From positions 1 to 57,349 of the forward strand of contig WGNF01000017.1 of NCBI GenBank assembly GCA_016124615.1: 57,349 bases of DNA, read 5' to 3'. The translations under genes and the position numbers were made by a program. This DNA comes from Paracoccaceae bacterium. Lineage in GTDB: Bacteria > Pseudomonadota > Alphaproteobacteria > Rhodobacterales > Rhodobacteraceae. This document shows, piece by piece, positions 15,744 to 25,531 of the stretch. The stretch's first letter is position 1; every line of letters begins with the position of its first letter. A model generated the notes under the pieces. The model ran no database searches. It was not told the DNA's origin and saw only the letters and a list, made by a program, of their open reading frames with translations.

Positions 15744-16760
15744 TTACCCGACCCGCACCAGTTGCTTGCCGAAGTTGCCACCCTCCAGCAGCCGCAGGAA
15801 CGCGGCGGGCGCGGCGTCGAGCCCCTCGGCCACGGTTTCGCGGTAGCGGATGCTGCCATCCTTCACCAGCGGCGCCACTTCGGCGAGGAAGGCGGGCAGG
15901 CGGTTCCAGTGGTCGAAGATGATGAAACCCTGCACCCTGAGCCGCTGGCGCAGGATCGCGCCCCAGATCGCGGGGGCGGGCAATGCGGCGGGCGCACCGG
16001 AGTACCAGGCGATCATGCCGCACAAGGCGATGCGGCCGTGCGTGTTCATCGCGGGAAGCACGGCCTCCAGCACGGTGCCGCCGACGTTTTCGAAATAGGC
16101 ATCCACCCCGTTCGGCGCGGCTTCGGCGATTTGCGCGCCAAGGCGACGGGCGTCAGCGCCGTGATGGTCAAGGCAAATATCGTAGCCGAGTTCGGCGACC
16201 GCATAGGCGCATTTTTCGGCACCACCGGCGATGCCGATCACCCGCATTCCCTTGCGCCGGGCCAACTGGCCGACAAGGCTGCCCACCGCGCCGGTGGCGG
16301 CGGAAACCACGATGGTCTCGCCCGCCCTGGCGCCCGCGATGTCGTTCAGGCCGACCCAGGCGGTCAGGCCGGGCATCCCCAGCACGCCCAGGGCGGTCGT
16401 GACCGGTGCGGCGGCGGGGTCGATCTTGCGCACGCCCGCGCCATCGGAAATCCCGTGCGAGGCCCAGCCGAGTTGCGCCAGCACGATATCGCCCGCCGCA
16501 AAGCCGGGGTGGCGCGAGGTGACAACCTCGGCCACGCAGGCTCCCTCCATCGTGGCGCCGACCTCGACCGGCTTGGCATAGCTGCGGGCCGCGCTCATCC
16601 GGCCGCGCATGTAGGGGTCCAGCGACAGCCAGAGGGTGCGGGCGAGGAATTGGCCCGCTGCCGGTTCGGGCAGCGCGGACTCTTCCATCCGGAAATTGTC
16701 GAGCCCCGGTTTATGCTCTGGCCGCGAGGCCAGCACGATGCGGTGAAGGGTTTCGGTCAT
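15744..16760 (-). CDS. NADP-dependent oxidoreductase, MDR superfamily (CurA-like)
   Basis: This 338-residue medium-chain reductase lacks zinc ligands. It shows LWLSLDPYMRGRM near the N-terminus, a nucleotide-binding stretch VVSAATGAVGSLVGQLA with following RVIGIAGG, and YFENVGG, all typical of the CurA/leukotriene B4 12-hydroxydehydrogenase group that reduces activated double bonds of enones. Its ATG overlaps the stop of the MFS gene (ATGA), so it is the last gene of a three-gene leftward operon with the FAD-linked dehydrogenase and the MFS carrier. Confidence 0.88.
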   Translation of the reverse strand: MTETLHRIVLASRPEHKPGLDNFRMEESALPEPAAGQFLARTLWLSLDPYMRGRMSAARSYAKPVEVGATMEGACVAEVVTSRHPGFAAGDIVLAQLGWASHGISDGAGVRKIDPAAAPVTTALGVLGMPGLTAWVGLNDIAGARAGETIVVSAATGAVGSLVGQLARRKGMRVIGIAGGAEKCAYAVAELGYDICLDHHGADARRLGAQIAEAAPNGVDAYFENVGGTVLEAVLPAMNTHGRIALCGMIAWYSGAPAALPAPAIWGAILRQRLRVQGFIIFDHWNRLPAFLAEVAPLVKDGSIRYRETVAEGLDAAPAAFLRLLEGGNFGKQLVRVG

Positions 16761-18022
16761 GGCGCGGTCTCCTCTGGCCGGGGATGCAGGATAGGGGCGG
16801 GTGCGGGCGGGGCAACCCCAAGCCGCGCCGGGCGGTCGAGGATCGAAAGCACCGCGGCGCCGACAAGCACGAAACCCGCGCCCACCACGGCGGCCAACGG
16901 GTAGCCCGAAAGCTGGGTGCCGATCAAAAAGGCCAGCGCGGCAAAGGCCGCCGTCAGGAACTGGTTGACCGCGATCAGTGCCCCGCCCGCGCCGGGGCGG
17001 CGGCCGAGCAGATCCTGAATGTAGCTGAGCGGCAGGGTCAGCAACATCCCGGCGCCAAAGCCCGCAGGCAGGGTCAGAAGCAGCACATGCGGCAGATGGG
17101 CCGAGGCGGCGAAGGCCAGCATGAACGCGGCATGGACCACCGCGCCAAGCGCGATCACCCGCGATTTGGGCATGCGCGTCGCAAGGCCGGCGCCGATCAT
17201 CATCGACGGAATCTCCAGCCCCGCGACGCAGCCGGCGAACAGCGCGACGATGCCGGGTTCGCGGCCGCCGACGGTGGTGAACATCGGCCCGAGCAGGATC
17301 ATGTAAAGGCTGAGCGAACTGCCGATCAGGCCCAGCGCCAGCATCCGCGCCAGCACGGCGGGGTGGGCCAGTTCGGCCATCCCGGCCCGGAACGTCAGGC
17401 CCGACCGGTGGTTTTCCGGCAGGCTCGCGTCGGCGGGCCAGGACCGCAGGATCAGGCCAAGGCCGATCAGCGCCGCCACAAGGCCAAGCGCGTAAACGTC
17501 GATCAGCGCCACCCCGGCATTCACCGCCAGCGCCCAGAGCGGCAGCACGGCGACGAAGGGCAGCGCGAAGGCGGCGCGGATCACCGCGGCGATCCGGTCG
17601 CGCTCGGCCTGCGGGCGGCCCTGGGTCACGATGCGCGCGAGCGCGAACAACTGCCCGAACAGGCCCGCGCCCAGCGGCAAGAACAGCATGTGCGCCACGG
17701 CAAAGCTGACGGTGGAGGGCAGCAGGCGCACCAGCCCGGTACCAAGCGTCAGCGCGGCGATCAGGCAAAGCGCGACGCGGCGGCGGCGGGCGGACTGGTC
17801 GGCCCAGATCCCGGCCACGACCGAGGATGTCACCGCGACCAGTGCCGCCACCACCAGAAGTGCGGCGTAATAGCGGGGCGCGATGGCGAAGATGCGGATG
17901 GCGATCAGCGACTGGTAGGGCGCCACCGCCGCCGACAGCGTGCCGGTGCAGATCAGTGCCAGCGTGACAAGGCGCAGGACCGGATCGGCCGCGATCGTTC
18001 GGGCGGCAGAAAGCGGGTTCAT
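16757..18022 (-). CDS. Major facilitator superfamily transporter
   Basis: This 421-residue protein has about twelve hydrophobic segments and a charged central loop (around 205-215). The first cytoplasmic loop carries GIWADQSARRRRVAL, the MFS motif A position. The overall pattern resembles sugar-efflux/SetA-type carriers, but I cannot assign a substrate. It overlaps the downstream MDR gene by four bases and starts one base after the FAD-linked dehydrogenase stop, so all three are translated from one transcript. Confidence 0.85.
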   Translation of the reverse strand: MNPLSAARTIAADPVLRLVTLALICTGTLSAAVAPYQSLIAIRIFAIAPRYYAALLVVAALVAVTSSVVAGIWADQSARRRRVALCLIAALTLGTGLVRLLPSTVSFAVAHMLFLPLGAGLFGQLFALARIVTQGRPQAERDRIAAVIRAAFALPFVAVLPLWALAVNAGVALIDVYALGLVAALIGLGLILRSWPADASLPENHRSGLTFRAGMAELAHPAVLARMLALGLIGSSLSLYMILLGPMFTTVGGREPGIVALFAGCVAGLEIPSMMIGAGLATRMPKSRVIALGAVVHAAFMLAFAASAHLPHVLLLTLPAGFGAGMLLTLPLSYIQDLLGRRPGAGGALIAVNQFLTAAFAALAFLIGTQLSGYPLAAVVGAGFVLVGAAVLSILDRPARLGVAPPAPAPILHPRPEETAP

Positions 18023-18023
18023 G

Positions 18024-19430
18024 TCACGGGATGACCTTGCCGGGGTTCAAGAGGCCCTGCGGATCCAGCGCCGCCTTGATCGCCCGCATCACGTCCAGCG
18101 CCACCGGATCCTTGCGCCGCGTCATGGTGGTCAGCTTCGAGGTGCCCACGCCATGTTCGGCGGAAAAGCTGCCGCCCAGATCGGCCACCACATCCTCGAC
18201 CGCTTCGCGCACGCGGTCGTGCAGCACGGCATCGCCCGAGGTGGGCCAGACGGTGTAGTGCAGATTGCCGTCGCCAAGATGGGCGACGGTGATCGATTCC
18301 GCACCGGGGTCGATCTGCGGCAGACGCTGTTCCATCCGGCGCACGAAGGTTTCCACCTTGTCCAGCGGCACGGCGATATCGTTGTCCACCAGCGGCTGGC
18401 GGGTGAAGGTGATCGCGGCGGCGGATTCGCGGCGGGTCCACATCTCGGCCCGCTGCGCGCCGGTGCGGGCGACGAGGGCATCCAGCACCAGCCCCTCGGC
18501 CAGCATCGCCTCCAGCGTGGTTTCCAGCAGGGCGACCACCGGCGTCGTGCCGTCCGGGCCGGGGGTGGCGTCACGCGGGGCGGTGGCGCCGACCTCGACA
18601 AGGATGGTCACCTCATGCGGTTCGGCAAAGGGCGGCCGGGCCTTCGGGTTGCAGACCGCATACCGGTCCATGTAGCTGCGCGGCATGTATTCAAACGCCT
18701 CGACCGCGCCACCGGTCGCCGATTGCAGCCGGTTCAACAGGTCGAGCGCGGCGGGCAGCGAGGGCACGGCGACCATCGCGGTGGCATAGGCGGCGGGCTT
18801 CGGCACCAGCTTCAGCACAGCGGCGGTGATTACGCCCAGCGTGCCCTCGGCACCGATGAAGAGGTCCTTCAGATCGAGGCCGGAGTTGTCCTTGTGCAGC
18901 GCGCCCATCAGGTTCATCACCCGCCCGTCGGCCAGCACGACCTCCAGCCCCAGACACAACGCGCGGGTGTTGCCGTAGCGCAGCACGTTCGAGCCGCCCG
19001 CGTTGGTGGACAGCACGCCGCCCACCATCGCCGAGCCGCGTGCGCCGAACCACAGCGGGAAGTAAAGGCCGTGGCCATCAGCCGCCTCGTGCAGGCGCGA
19101 CAGCACCACGCCCGCTTCGGCCACCACCACCCGCGCCTCGGGCCGGATTTCACGGATGCGGTTCAGCCGTTCCAGCGACAGCATGATCGCGCCCTCGGCA
19201 TTGGTGCCACCGGCAAGGCCGGTGTTGCCGGAAACGGGAACGACCGCCACCCCGGCCGCACCGGCAAGGCGCAGCACGGCGGCCACCTCGGCGGTGTCGG
19301 CGGGGCGCACCAGGGCCAGCGGCTGCCAGCGGTATTTCCCGGTCGGGTCTTGCGCCTTGCGCGCCGCATCGGCGCCGGTCAGCACCTGCGCGGCCCCCAG
19401 TGCCGCCTGCAAATCCGCGATCAGGTCCAT
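18024..19430 (-). CDS. FAD-linked 2-hydroxyacid dehydrogenase, GlcD/D-lactate dehydrogenase family
   Basis: This 468-residue enzyme has an N-terminal PCMH-type FAD-binding domain (VVPVSGNTGLAGGTN, FGARGSAMVGGVLSTNAGG, LKDLFIGAEGTLGVITAA) and a C-terminal FAD-oxidase domain ending in HLGDGNLHY, FSAEHGVG and the terminal motif IKAALDPQGLLNPGKV. It probably oxidises a D-2-hydroxyacid (glycolate, D-lactate, D-2-hydroxyglutarate or similar) and passes electrons to quinone or a flavoprotein. The ATG at 19430 has GGGAGGG six bases upstream. First gene of the operon with the MFS and MDR genes. Confidence 0.9.
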   Translation of the reverse strand: MDLIADLQAALGAAQVLTGADAARKAQDPTGKYRWQPLALVRPADTAEVAAVLRLAGAAGVAVVPVSGNTGLAGGTNAEGAIMLSLERLNRIREIRPEARVVVAEAGVVLSRLHEAADGHGLYFPLWFGARGSAMVGGVLSTNAGGSNVLRYGNTRALCLGLEVVLADGRVMNLMGALHKDNSGLDLKDLFIGAEGTLGVITAAVLKLVPKPAAYATAMVAVPSLPAALDLLNRLQSATGGAVEAFEYMPRSYMDRYAVCNPKARPPFAEPHEVTILVEVGATAPRDATPGPDGTTPVVALLETTLEAMLAEGLVLDALVARTGAQRAEMWTRRESAAAITFTRQPLVDNDIAVPLDKVETFVRRMEQRLPQIDPGAESITVAHLGDGNLHYTVWPTSGDAVLHDRVREAVEDVVADLGGSFSAEHGVGTSKLTTMTRRKDPVALDVMRAIKAALDPQGLLNPGKVIP

Positions 19431-19489
19431 GCCGCACCCTCCCTGTCCATCCCCAGCTTTTCACGCGGCGCGGCGGGCTTCAAGCCGGG

Positions 19490-20173
19490 TCAGTTCGTCG
19501 CGGGCTGCCCGACGCGGGCCAGCAGCTGCACCACCTGCGGGCCAAGCGCCGCCACGATGATCTTGACCCCCGCCGCGTTGGGGTGGATGCCGTCGTCCTG
19601 CATGTCAGCCTTCATTGCGGCGGCGCGGTCGGTGGCCGCGGACAGCGGTGCGAAGAAGTCGGGCACCAGCTGGGCGTGGTATTTCGCGGCAAGGTCGGGG
19701 TAGATCGCGTCGAACGTGGTCTGATAGTCGGCGCCGTAGTTGCCCGGCGCGCTGAGGCCGATCAGCAGGATCGGCAGGCCCTTGGCGCTGGCGGCCTGCA
19801 GGATCGCGTCAAGATTGTCGCGCGTTGCGACCGGGTCGATGCCGCGCAACATGTCGTTGCCGCCAAGTTCCACGATGATCGCGTCGCCGCCGCCCGCCAG
19901 CGTCCAGTCGATGCGGGATTTCCCGCCCGCCGAGGTATCGCCCGACACGCCCGCGTTCAGCACCGTCACATCGTGGCCATGCGCCTGCAGCCAGTCTTGC
20001 AGCTGCGGCACCAGCCCGTCGGCGGGCGGCAGGCCGTAGCCTTCGGTCAGGCTGTCGCCGAACGCGATCAGCTGCGGCGGTGCGGCAGCGGCGGGAAGTG
20101 CGGCGAAGAGCGCCAGAAGCATCACGAAACTGTGGTTGCGCAGGCGCGCGAATGCCCCATATGCCAAAGGCAT
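19490..20173 (-). CDS. SGNH-hydrolase arylesterase / thioesterase I (TesA-like)
   Basis: This 227-residue periplasmic GDSL esterase has a signal peptide (about 1-30) with an arginine-bearing n-region, then block I FGDSLTEG with Ser41, Gly in AGVSGDTSAGG, block III ELGGNDMLRGI and the catalytic Asp-His in DGIHPNAAG. TesA releases acyl groups from thioesters and esters. It is divergent from a ybbA/ybbP-type ABC system, an arrangement conserved from Escherichia coli to alphaproteobacteria. The ATG at 20173 leaves only 19 bases to the divergent start and falls inside a palindrome; an ATG at 20122 is an alternative but would lose the charged n-region. Confidence 0.88.
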   Translation of the reverse strand: MPLAYGAFARLRNHSFVMLLALFAALPAAAAPPQLIAFGDSLTEGYGLPPADGLVPQLQDWLQAHGHDVTVLNAGVSGDTSAGGKSRIDWTLAGGGDAIIVELGGNDMLRGIDPVATRDNLDAILQAASAKGLPILLIGLSAPGNYGADYQTTFDAIYPDLAAKYHAQLVPDFFAPLSAATDRAAAMKADMQDDGIHPNAAGVKIIVAALGPQVVQLLARVGQPATN

Positions 20174-20174
20174 A
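20160..20174. promoter_or_regulatory. Palindrome between tesA-like and ABC ATPase genes
   Basis: TATGCC-AAA-GGCATA is a perfect 6-bp inverted repeat with a 3-base centre, placed between divergent genes and upstream of the AGGAGG of the ABC ATPase. It could be an operator or a short hairpin; no regulator is recognised. Confidence 0.35.
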
Positions 20175-20192
20175 CCCCGCAGGAGGCCCGCG

Positions 20193-20884
<692 letters not shown>

Positions 20885-20888
<4 letters not shown>

Positions 20889-23416
20889 AGCTGCGGCTGG
20901 CGGCCAGCATCGCGCGGCGCGAATTGCGCGGCGGCCTTGCGGGGTTTCGTGTCTTCCTCGCCTGCCTTGCGCTGGGGGTGGCGGCCATCGCCGCCGTCGG
21001 CCTCGTGCGGGCGGCGATCAGCGGCGGGCTGAACGATCAGGGCGCGGTGCTGCTGGGCGGCGATGCCCAACTGCAGTTTACCTATCGCCATGCCACCGAT
21101 GCCGAACTGGCGTTCATGCAAGCCCATGCGGCGGCGGTGTCCGAGGCGGTCACCTTCCGCTCGATGGCCGTGGTGGGCGAGGGCGCGGGGGCGCAGCGCG
21201 CGCTGACCGATGTGAAGGGGGTGGACGGGCTTTATCCGCTGACGGGCGCGGTGACGCTGGCCCCGGCGATGCCGTTGTCGGCGGCGCTGGCGGCACAGGA
21301 TGGCGTGCCCGGCGCGGTGATGGATGGCGTGCTCAGCGCGCGGCTGGGGTTGAAACCGGGCGATACGTTCAAGCTGGGCACACAGGCGTTCCGGCTGTCG
21401 GCGGTGCTGGTGACCGAGCCTGACAGCGCCGCCGGTGGTTTCGGCTTCGGCCCGCGCACCATCGTGCGCACGGCCGATCTTGCCGGTTCGGGCCTGTTGA
21501 AGCCCGGCACGTTGTTCGACACCAAGTACCGGCTGCTGCTGAACCCCGGCGAAAGCCTGCCACGGCTGAAAAGGGCGGCCGAGACGGCGTTCAAGACCAG
21601 CGGGATGCGCTGGACCGACAAGCGCAACGCGGCGCCCGGCATTTCCGAATTCGTGCGGCGGATCGGCTCGTTTCTGGTGCTGGTCGGCCTTGCCGGGCTG
21701 GCGGTGGGCGGCGTCGGCGTGTCGGCGGCGGTGCGTGCCTATCTGGAGCGCAAGACCGCCACCATCGCCACGCTGAAGACGCTGGGCGCCGAGGGTGGGA
21801 CGATCTTCCTGACCTATCTGCTGCAGATCGCGGCGCTGACGCTGCTGGGCGTCGCGGGCGGCGTCGTGCTGGGGGCGGCGGCGGTCAGCCTGCTGGCGCC
21901 GGTGATCGCGGCAGCGCTGCCCTTCCCGGTTGCCTTCGGCCTTTACCCCGAGCCGCTGGTCGAGGCGGCTTTCTACGGTGTGCTGACGGCGCTGATCTTC
22001 ACGCTCTGGCCGCTGGCGCGCACCGAACAGGTGCGGGCGGCGGCGCTTTACCGCGATGGCGGCGCCGGGCAGGGCTGGCCCCGCGCGCGCTACATGGTGG
22101 CGCTGGGTCTGCTGGTCGTGGCGCTGATCGGTGGCGCGGCGTGGTTTTCCGGCGTGGCGCAGCTGGCGCTGTGGTCGGCGGCGGGGGTGATGATCGCGCT
22201 GGCGGTGCTGGTGCTGGCAGCGATGGCGGTGCGGCGGCTGGCGCGGCGACTGGCGCGGGTGCGGGCGCTGCATGGCCGCACGGCGCTGCGGCTTGCCCTT
22301 GGCGCCATCGGCGGCCCGCGGGAAGAGGCGGCCTCGGTCATCCTGTCACTTGGCCTTGGCCTGTCGGTGCTGGCGGCGGTGGGCCAGATCGACGGCAACC
22401 TGCGCGCCGCGATCCAGACCGACCTGCCGGAACGGGCGCCGAGCTATTACTTCGTCGATATCCAGCCCGACCAGATGCAGGGCTTCCTGACCCGGTTGCA
22501 GACCGATCCGGGGGTCAGCCGTGTGGAAACCGCGCCGATGCTGCGCGGCATCATCACCAAGATCAACGGCAAACCGGCGGCCGAGGTCGCGGGCGACCAT
22601 TGGGTGCTGCGCGGCGATCGCGGCGTGACGATGTCGGACACACCGCCCGACAACGCCAAAGTGACCGCCGGGCAGTGGTGGCCAGCAGGCTATGACGGGC
22701 CGCCGCAGATCAGTTTCGCCGCCAAGGAAGGCGCCGAGATGGGGCTGAAGCTGGGCGATACGATGACGGTGAACATCCTCGGGCGCGACATCACCGGCAC
22801 CATCACGTCGTTCCGCGACGTGAACTTCCAGACCGCCGGGATCGGCTTCATCCTGTCGATCGACCCCGCCGCGCTGGCGCGCGCGCCGCACACCGATATC
22901 GCCACGGTCTATTGCCGGCCAGAGGCCGAGGCCGCGATCCTGCGCGACCTTGCCACCGCCTACCCCAACATCACCGCGATCCGGGTGCGCGACGCCATCG
23001 CGCAGGTCACGCAGGCGCTTTCTGCCATCGCCTCGGCCACCGCCTGGGCGGCGGCGGCGACCTTGCTGACCGGGTTCATCGTGCTGATCGGCGCGGCGGC
23101 GGCAGGCGAGCGCGCGCGGCTGTACGAAGCAGCGGTGCTGAAGACCTTGGGCGCCACGCGCGGCACCATCCTGGCGAGTTTCGCCCTGCGTGCGGCGATC
23201 CTTGGCGCGGCGGCGGGGCTGGTGGCCATCGTCGCGGGCGGGCTTGCCGGCTGGGGCGTGATGCGCTTCGTGATGCAGGTGCCCTATCGGTTCGAGGTCG
23301 CCTCGGCGCTGTCGATCGTGGCGGGGGGCGTTGTGGCCACGCTGCTGGCCGGGTTGATCTTCGCGCTGCGCCCGCTTGCCGCCCGCCCGGCGCAGATCCT
23401 GCGGGCGCAAGAGTAG
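20885..23416 (+). CDS. FtsX-family ABC transporter permease (YbbP-like)
   Basis: This 843-residue permease has an N-terminal transmembrane helix (about 20-42), a large periplasmic region, an FtsX core with helices around 257-280, 310-335 and 350-380, then a repeat of the pattern with a final FtsX triplet near 715-740, 760-790 and 800-830. Duplicated FtsX domains and this length match YbbP. Conserved stretches are LERKTATIATLKTLGAEGG and YEAAVLKTLGATRGTIL, the cytoplasmic coupling helices of each half. It overlaps the ATPase gene by four bases. Confidence 0.9.
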
Positions 23417-23450
23417 CCGCGCGCAGCGGTGCATCGCGTCGGCACCGTAA

Positions 23451-23499
23451 TATGGAATTTTTCAGTTGAAAATGCAAGTATATGGAATATTAGTTCCAT
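23451..23499. promoter_or_regulatory. IclR-like operator/promoter region before the SDR gene
   Basis: An AT-rich patch in otherwise GC-rich DNA holds TATGGAAT at 23451-23458 and again at 23481-23488, exactly 30 bases apart. The second copy is part of a perfect inverted repeat, ATGGAA-N6-TTCCAT (23482-23499). TGGAA/TTCCA half-sites resemble the IclR-family operator type. It lies about 110 bases before the SDR start. No regulator gene is adjacent. Confidence 0.55.
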
Positions 23500-23604
23500 G
23501 TGGCCGCGTAACACATGGCCGACCCGCCGGGAGACGCCACTTGACCTTCACCCCCGATCCCATGCCCGCGCCCCCCAACCTTTCCAGCGTGAAAAGGGTG
23601 CAAG

Positions 23605-24402
23605 ATGACGCCGCTGCCTGAACGCCCCCATGCCGATACGGTCGCCGTCATCACCGGTGGTTCGCAGGGCCTTGGCCTTGCCATCGCGCAGGCGCTGATC
23701 GCGCAGGGCTGCGGGCGGCTGGTGATTTCCGGCCGCGCCGTGGCGAAGGGTGAAGAGGCGGCGAAAGCCTTGCGCGACAGCGGCGCCGATGTGCGCTTTC
23801 TGCCCGCCGACATGGCGAATGCCGAAGAAGCCGCCGCGCTGATCGGCCGTGCGGCGGCGCGTCTGGGGCCGGTGACGGCGCTGTGCAACGCCGCGGCGGC
23901 GACCGATCGCGGCTCGGTGCTGGACACCACGCCCGAGGCCTGGGACCGGGTGATGGCGGTCAACGCCAAGGGCCCCTTCTTCGCGCTGCAACGCTTTGCG
24001 CAGCTGGCGGTGGCGGGCGGGCATCCGGCCTCGGCGGTGAACATTTTGTCGATGGTGGTCCATTGCGGGCAATCGTTCCTGTCGCCCTATTCGGCATCCA
24101 AGGCCGCGCTGGCGAATGTGACCAAGAACGCGGCGCAGGCGCTGCGCGGCAACCGCATCCGGGTGAACGGCATCAACTGCGGTTGGATGGATACGCCCGG
24201 CGAAGATGAAACCCAGCGCAAGTATCACGGCGCGCAGGATGGCTGGTTGCAGGCCGCCGAGGCGCGCCAGCCGATGGGAATGCTGGTGAAGCCCGACCAT
24301 GTGGCGGGGCTGGCGGCCTATCTGCTGGGCCCGCAATCCGGCGTGATGACCGGCGCGCTGATCGACTTCGACCAGAACGTGGCTGGCGCCTACCCCGAAT
24401 AG
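23605..24402 (+). CDS. Short-chain dehydrogenase/reductase (SDR)
   Basis: This 265-residue classical SDR has the cofactor motif GGSQGLG (18-24), NAAAA near 95-99, Ser149, and the catalytic YSASK (Tyr162, Lys166). The C-terminus GVMTGALIDFDQNVAGAYPE is typical of sugar- or polyol-linked SDRs next to Gfo/Idh/MocA genes in alphaproteobacteria. It is followed after 55 bases by the inositol-dehydrogenase-like gene and probably forms a small catabolic operon with it behind the AT-rich operator. The substrate is unknown. Confidence 0.88.
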   Translation: MTPLPERPHADTVAVITGGSQGLGLAIAQALIAQGCGRLVISGRAVAKGEEAAKALRDSGADVRFLPADMANAEEAAALIGRAAARLGPVTALCNAAAATDRGSVLDTTPEAWDRVMAVNAKGPFFALQRFAQLAVAGGHPASAVNILSMVVHCGQSFLSPYSASKAALANVTKNAAQALRGNRIRVNGINCGWMDTPGEDETQRKYHGAQDGWLQAAEARQPMGMLVKPDHVAGLAAYLLGPQSGVMTGALIDFDQNVAGAYPE

Positions 24403-24457
24403 GCGCGAGATCAGGATATCAGGGCCGGCGCTGTCCGGCGGAAATTCAGAGGATGAC

Positions 24458-25462
24458 ATGACTCTCAGGTTCGGACTTCTGGGCGCGGGCCGCATCGGCA
24501 AGGTCCATGCCAAGGCCATCACCGCCACGCCGGGCGCGACGCTGGTCGCGGTCGCCGATGCCATGCCCGCCGCCGCCGGGGCCATCGCCGACCAGTACGG
24601 CTGCGCGATCCGCAGCATCGAGGCGATCGAGGCCGACAAGGACATCGACGCGGTGGTGATCTGCACCCCGACCGACACCCATGCCGACCTGATCGAACGC
24701 TTCGCCCGGGCCGGCAAGGCGATCTTTTGCGAAAAGCCGATCGACCTCAGCCTCGCCCGCGTGGCGGCCTGCCTTGAGGTGGTGCGCGAAACGAAGGCGA
24801 CGCTGATGGTCGGCTTCAACCGCCGGTTCGACCCGCACTTCGCCGCCGTCCGCGCCGTGATCGACGCGGGCAGCATCGGCGACGTGGAAATGGTGACGAT
24901 CACCAGCCGCGACCCCGGCGCCCCGCCGGTCGAGTACATCGCCCGCTCGGGCGGCATCTTCCGCGACATGACGATCCACGACTTCGACATGGCGCGGTTC
25001 CTGCTGGGCGAAGAGGTCACCGAGGTTTCGGCGATGGCGGCCGTGCTGGTCGATCCGGCGATCGGCAAGGCGGGCGATTTCGACTCGGTGCAGGTGATGC
25101 TGAAGACCGCCAGCGGCAGGCAGGCGATGATTTCCAACTCGCGCCGCGCCACCTACGGCTATGATCAACGGATCGAGGTGCATGGCTCGAAAGGCGCGGT
25201 ATCGGCGGAAAATCAGCGCCCGGTGTCGATTGAGGTCGCCTCGGCGCTGGGATACACCCGCCCGCCGCTGCACGACTTCTTCATGACGCGCTACACCGAG
25301 GCCTATGCCGCCGAGATCGCCGCCTTCATCGCCGCCGCCTCGGGCAAGGGCAAGGCCAGCCCCTCGGGCGAGGATGGCCTGGCGGCGCTGGCGCTGGCCG
25401 AAGCCGCGCTGAAATCGGTCGCCGAGGGGCGGGTGGTGAAGGTTGCGGAGGTAATCGCGTAA
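24458..25462 (+). CDS. iolG: Inositol 2-dehydrogenase-like oxidoreductase (Gfo/Idh/MocA, IolG type)
   Basis: This 334-residue enzyme oxidises myo-inositol or a related cyclitol with NAD+. The Rossmann motif GAGRIG is at 9-14, the catalytic Lys lies in EKP (92-94), and DMTIHDFDM supplies the IolG-like pair Asp170 and His174. ICTPTDTHADLI and VGFNRRFDPHF are characteristic of IolG. GAGGATGAC before the ATG supplies the ribosome site. With the upstream SDR it suggests cyclitol or sugar catabolism. Other iol genes are absent here, so scyllo-inositol or another polyol is possible; the symbol reflects family similarity. Confidence 0.82.
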   Translation: MTLRFGLLGAGRIGKVHAKAITATPGATLVAVADAMPAAAGAIADQYGCAIRSIEAIEADKDIDAVVICTPTDTHADLIERFARAGKAIFCEKPIDLSLARVAACLEVVRETKATLMVGFNRRFDPHFAAVRAVIDAGSIGDVEMVTITSRDPGAPPVEYIARSGGIFRDMTIHDFDMARFLLGEEVTEVSAMAAVLVDPAIGKAGDFDSVQVMLKTASGRQAMISNSRRATYGYDQRIEVHGSKGAVSAENQRPVSIEVASALGYTRPPLHDFFMTRYTEAYAAEIAAFIAAASGKGKASPSGEDGLAALALAEAALKSVAEGRVVKVAEVIA

Positions 25463-25484
25463 GGCCCAGCCCCGTTGCCTTTCG

Positions 25485-25503
25485 CCCCGCAGAGGTATCT
25501 TTC
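25485..25503. repeat. Dispersed intergenic motif, copy 1
   Basis: CCCCGCAGAGGTATCTTT lies between the iolG-like and protease genes. Its complement fits the loose consensus AAATAyyCyCsGGGG, which recurs at 27890 and 33957, always between genes. Confidence 0.45.
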
Positions 25504-25531
25504 TGGGGCAGGGATACAGGAGGCCGCCGCT

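Noticed and set aside
17940..19703. 587-codon plus-strand open frame across the FAD-linked dehydrogenase
   Set aside because: It is antisense to a gene with a full FAD-binding domain and strong ribosome site.
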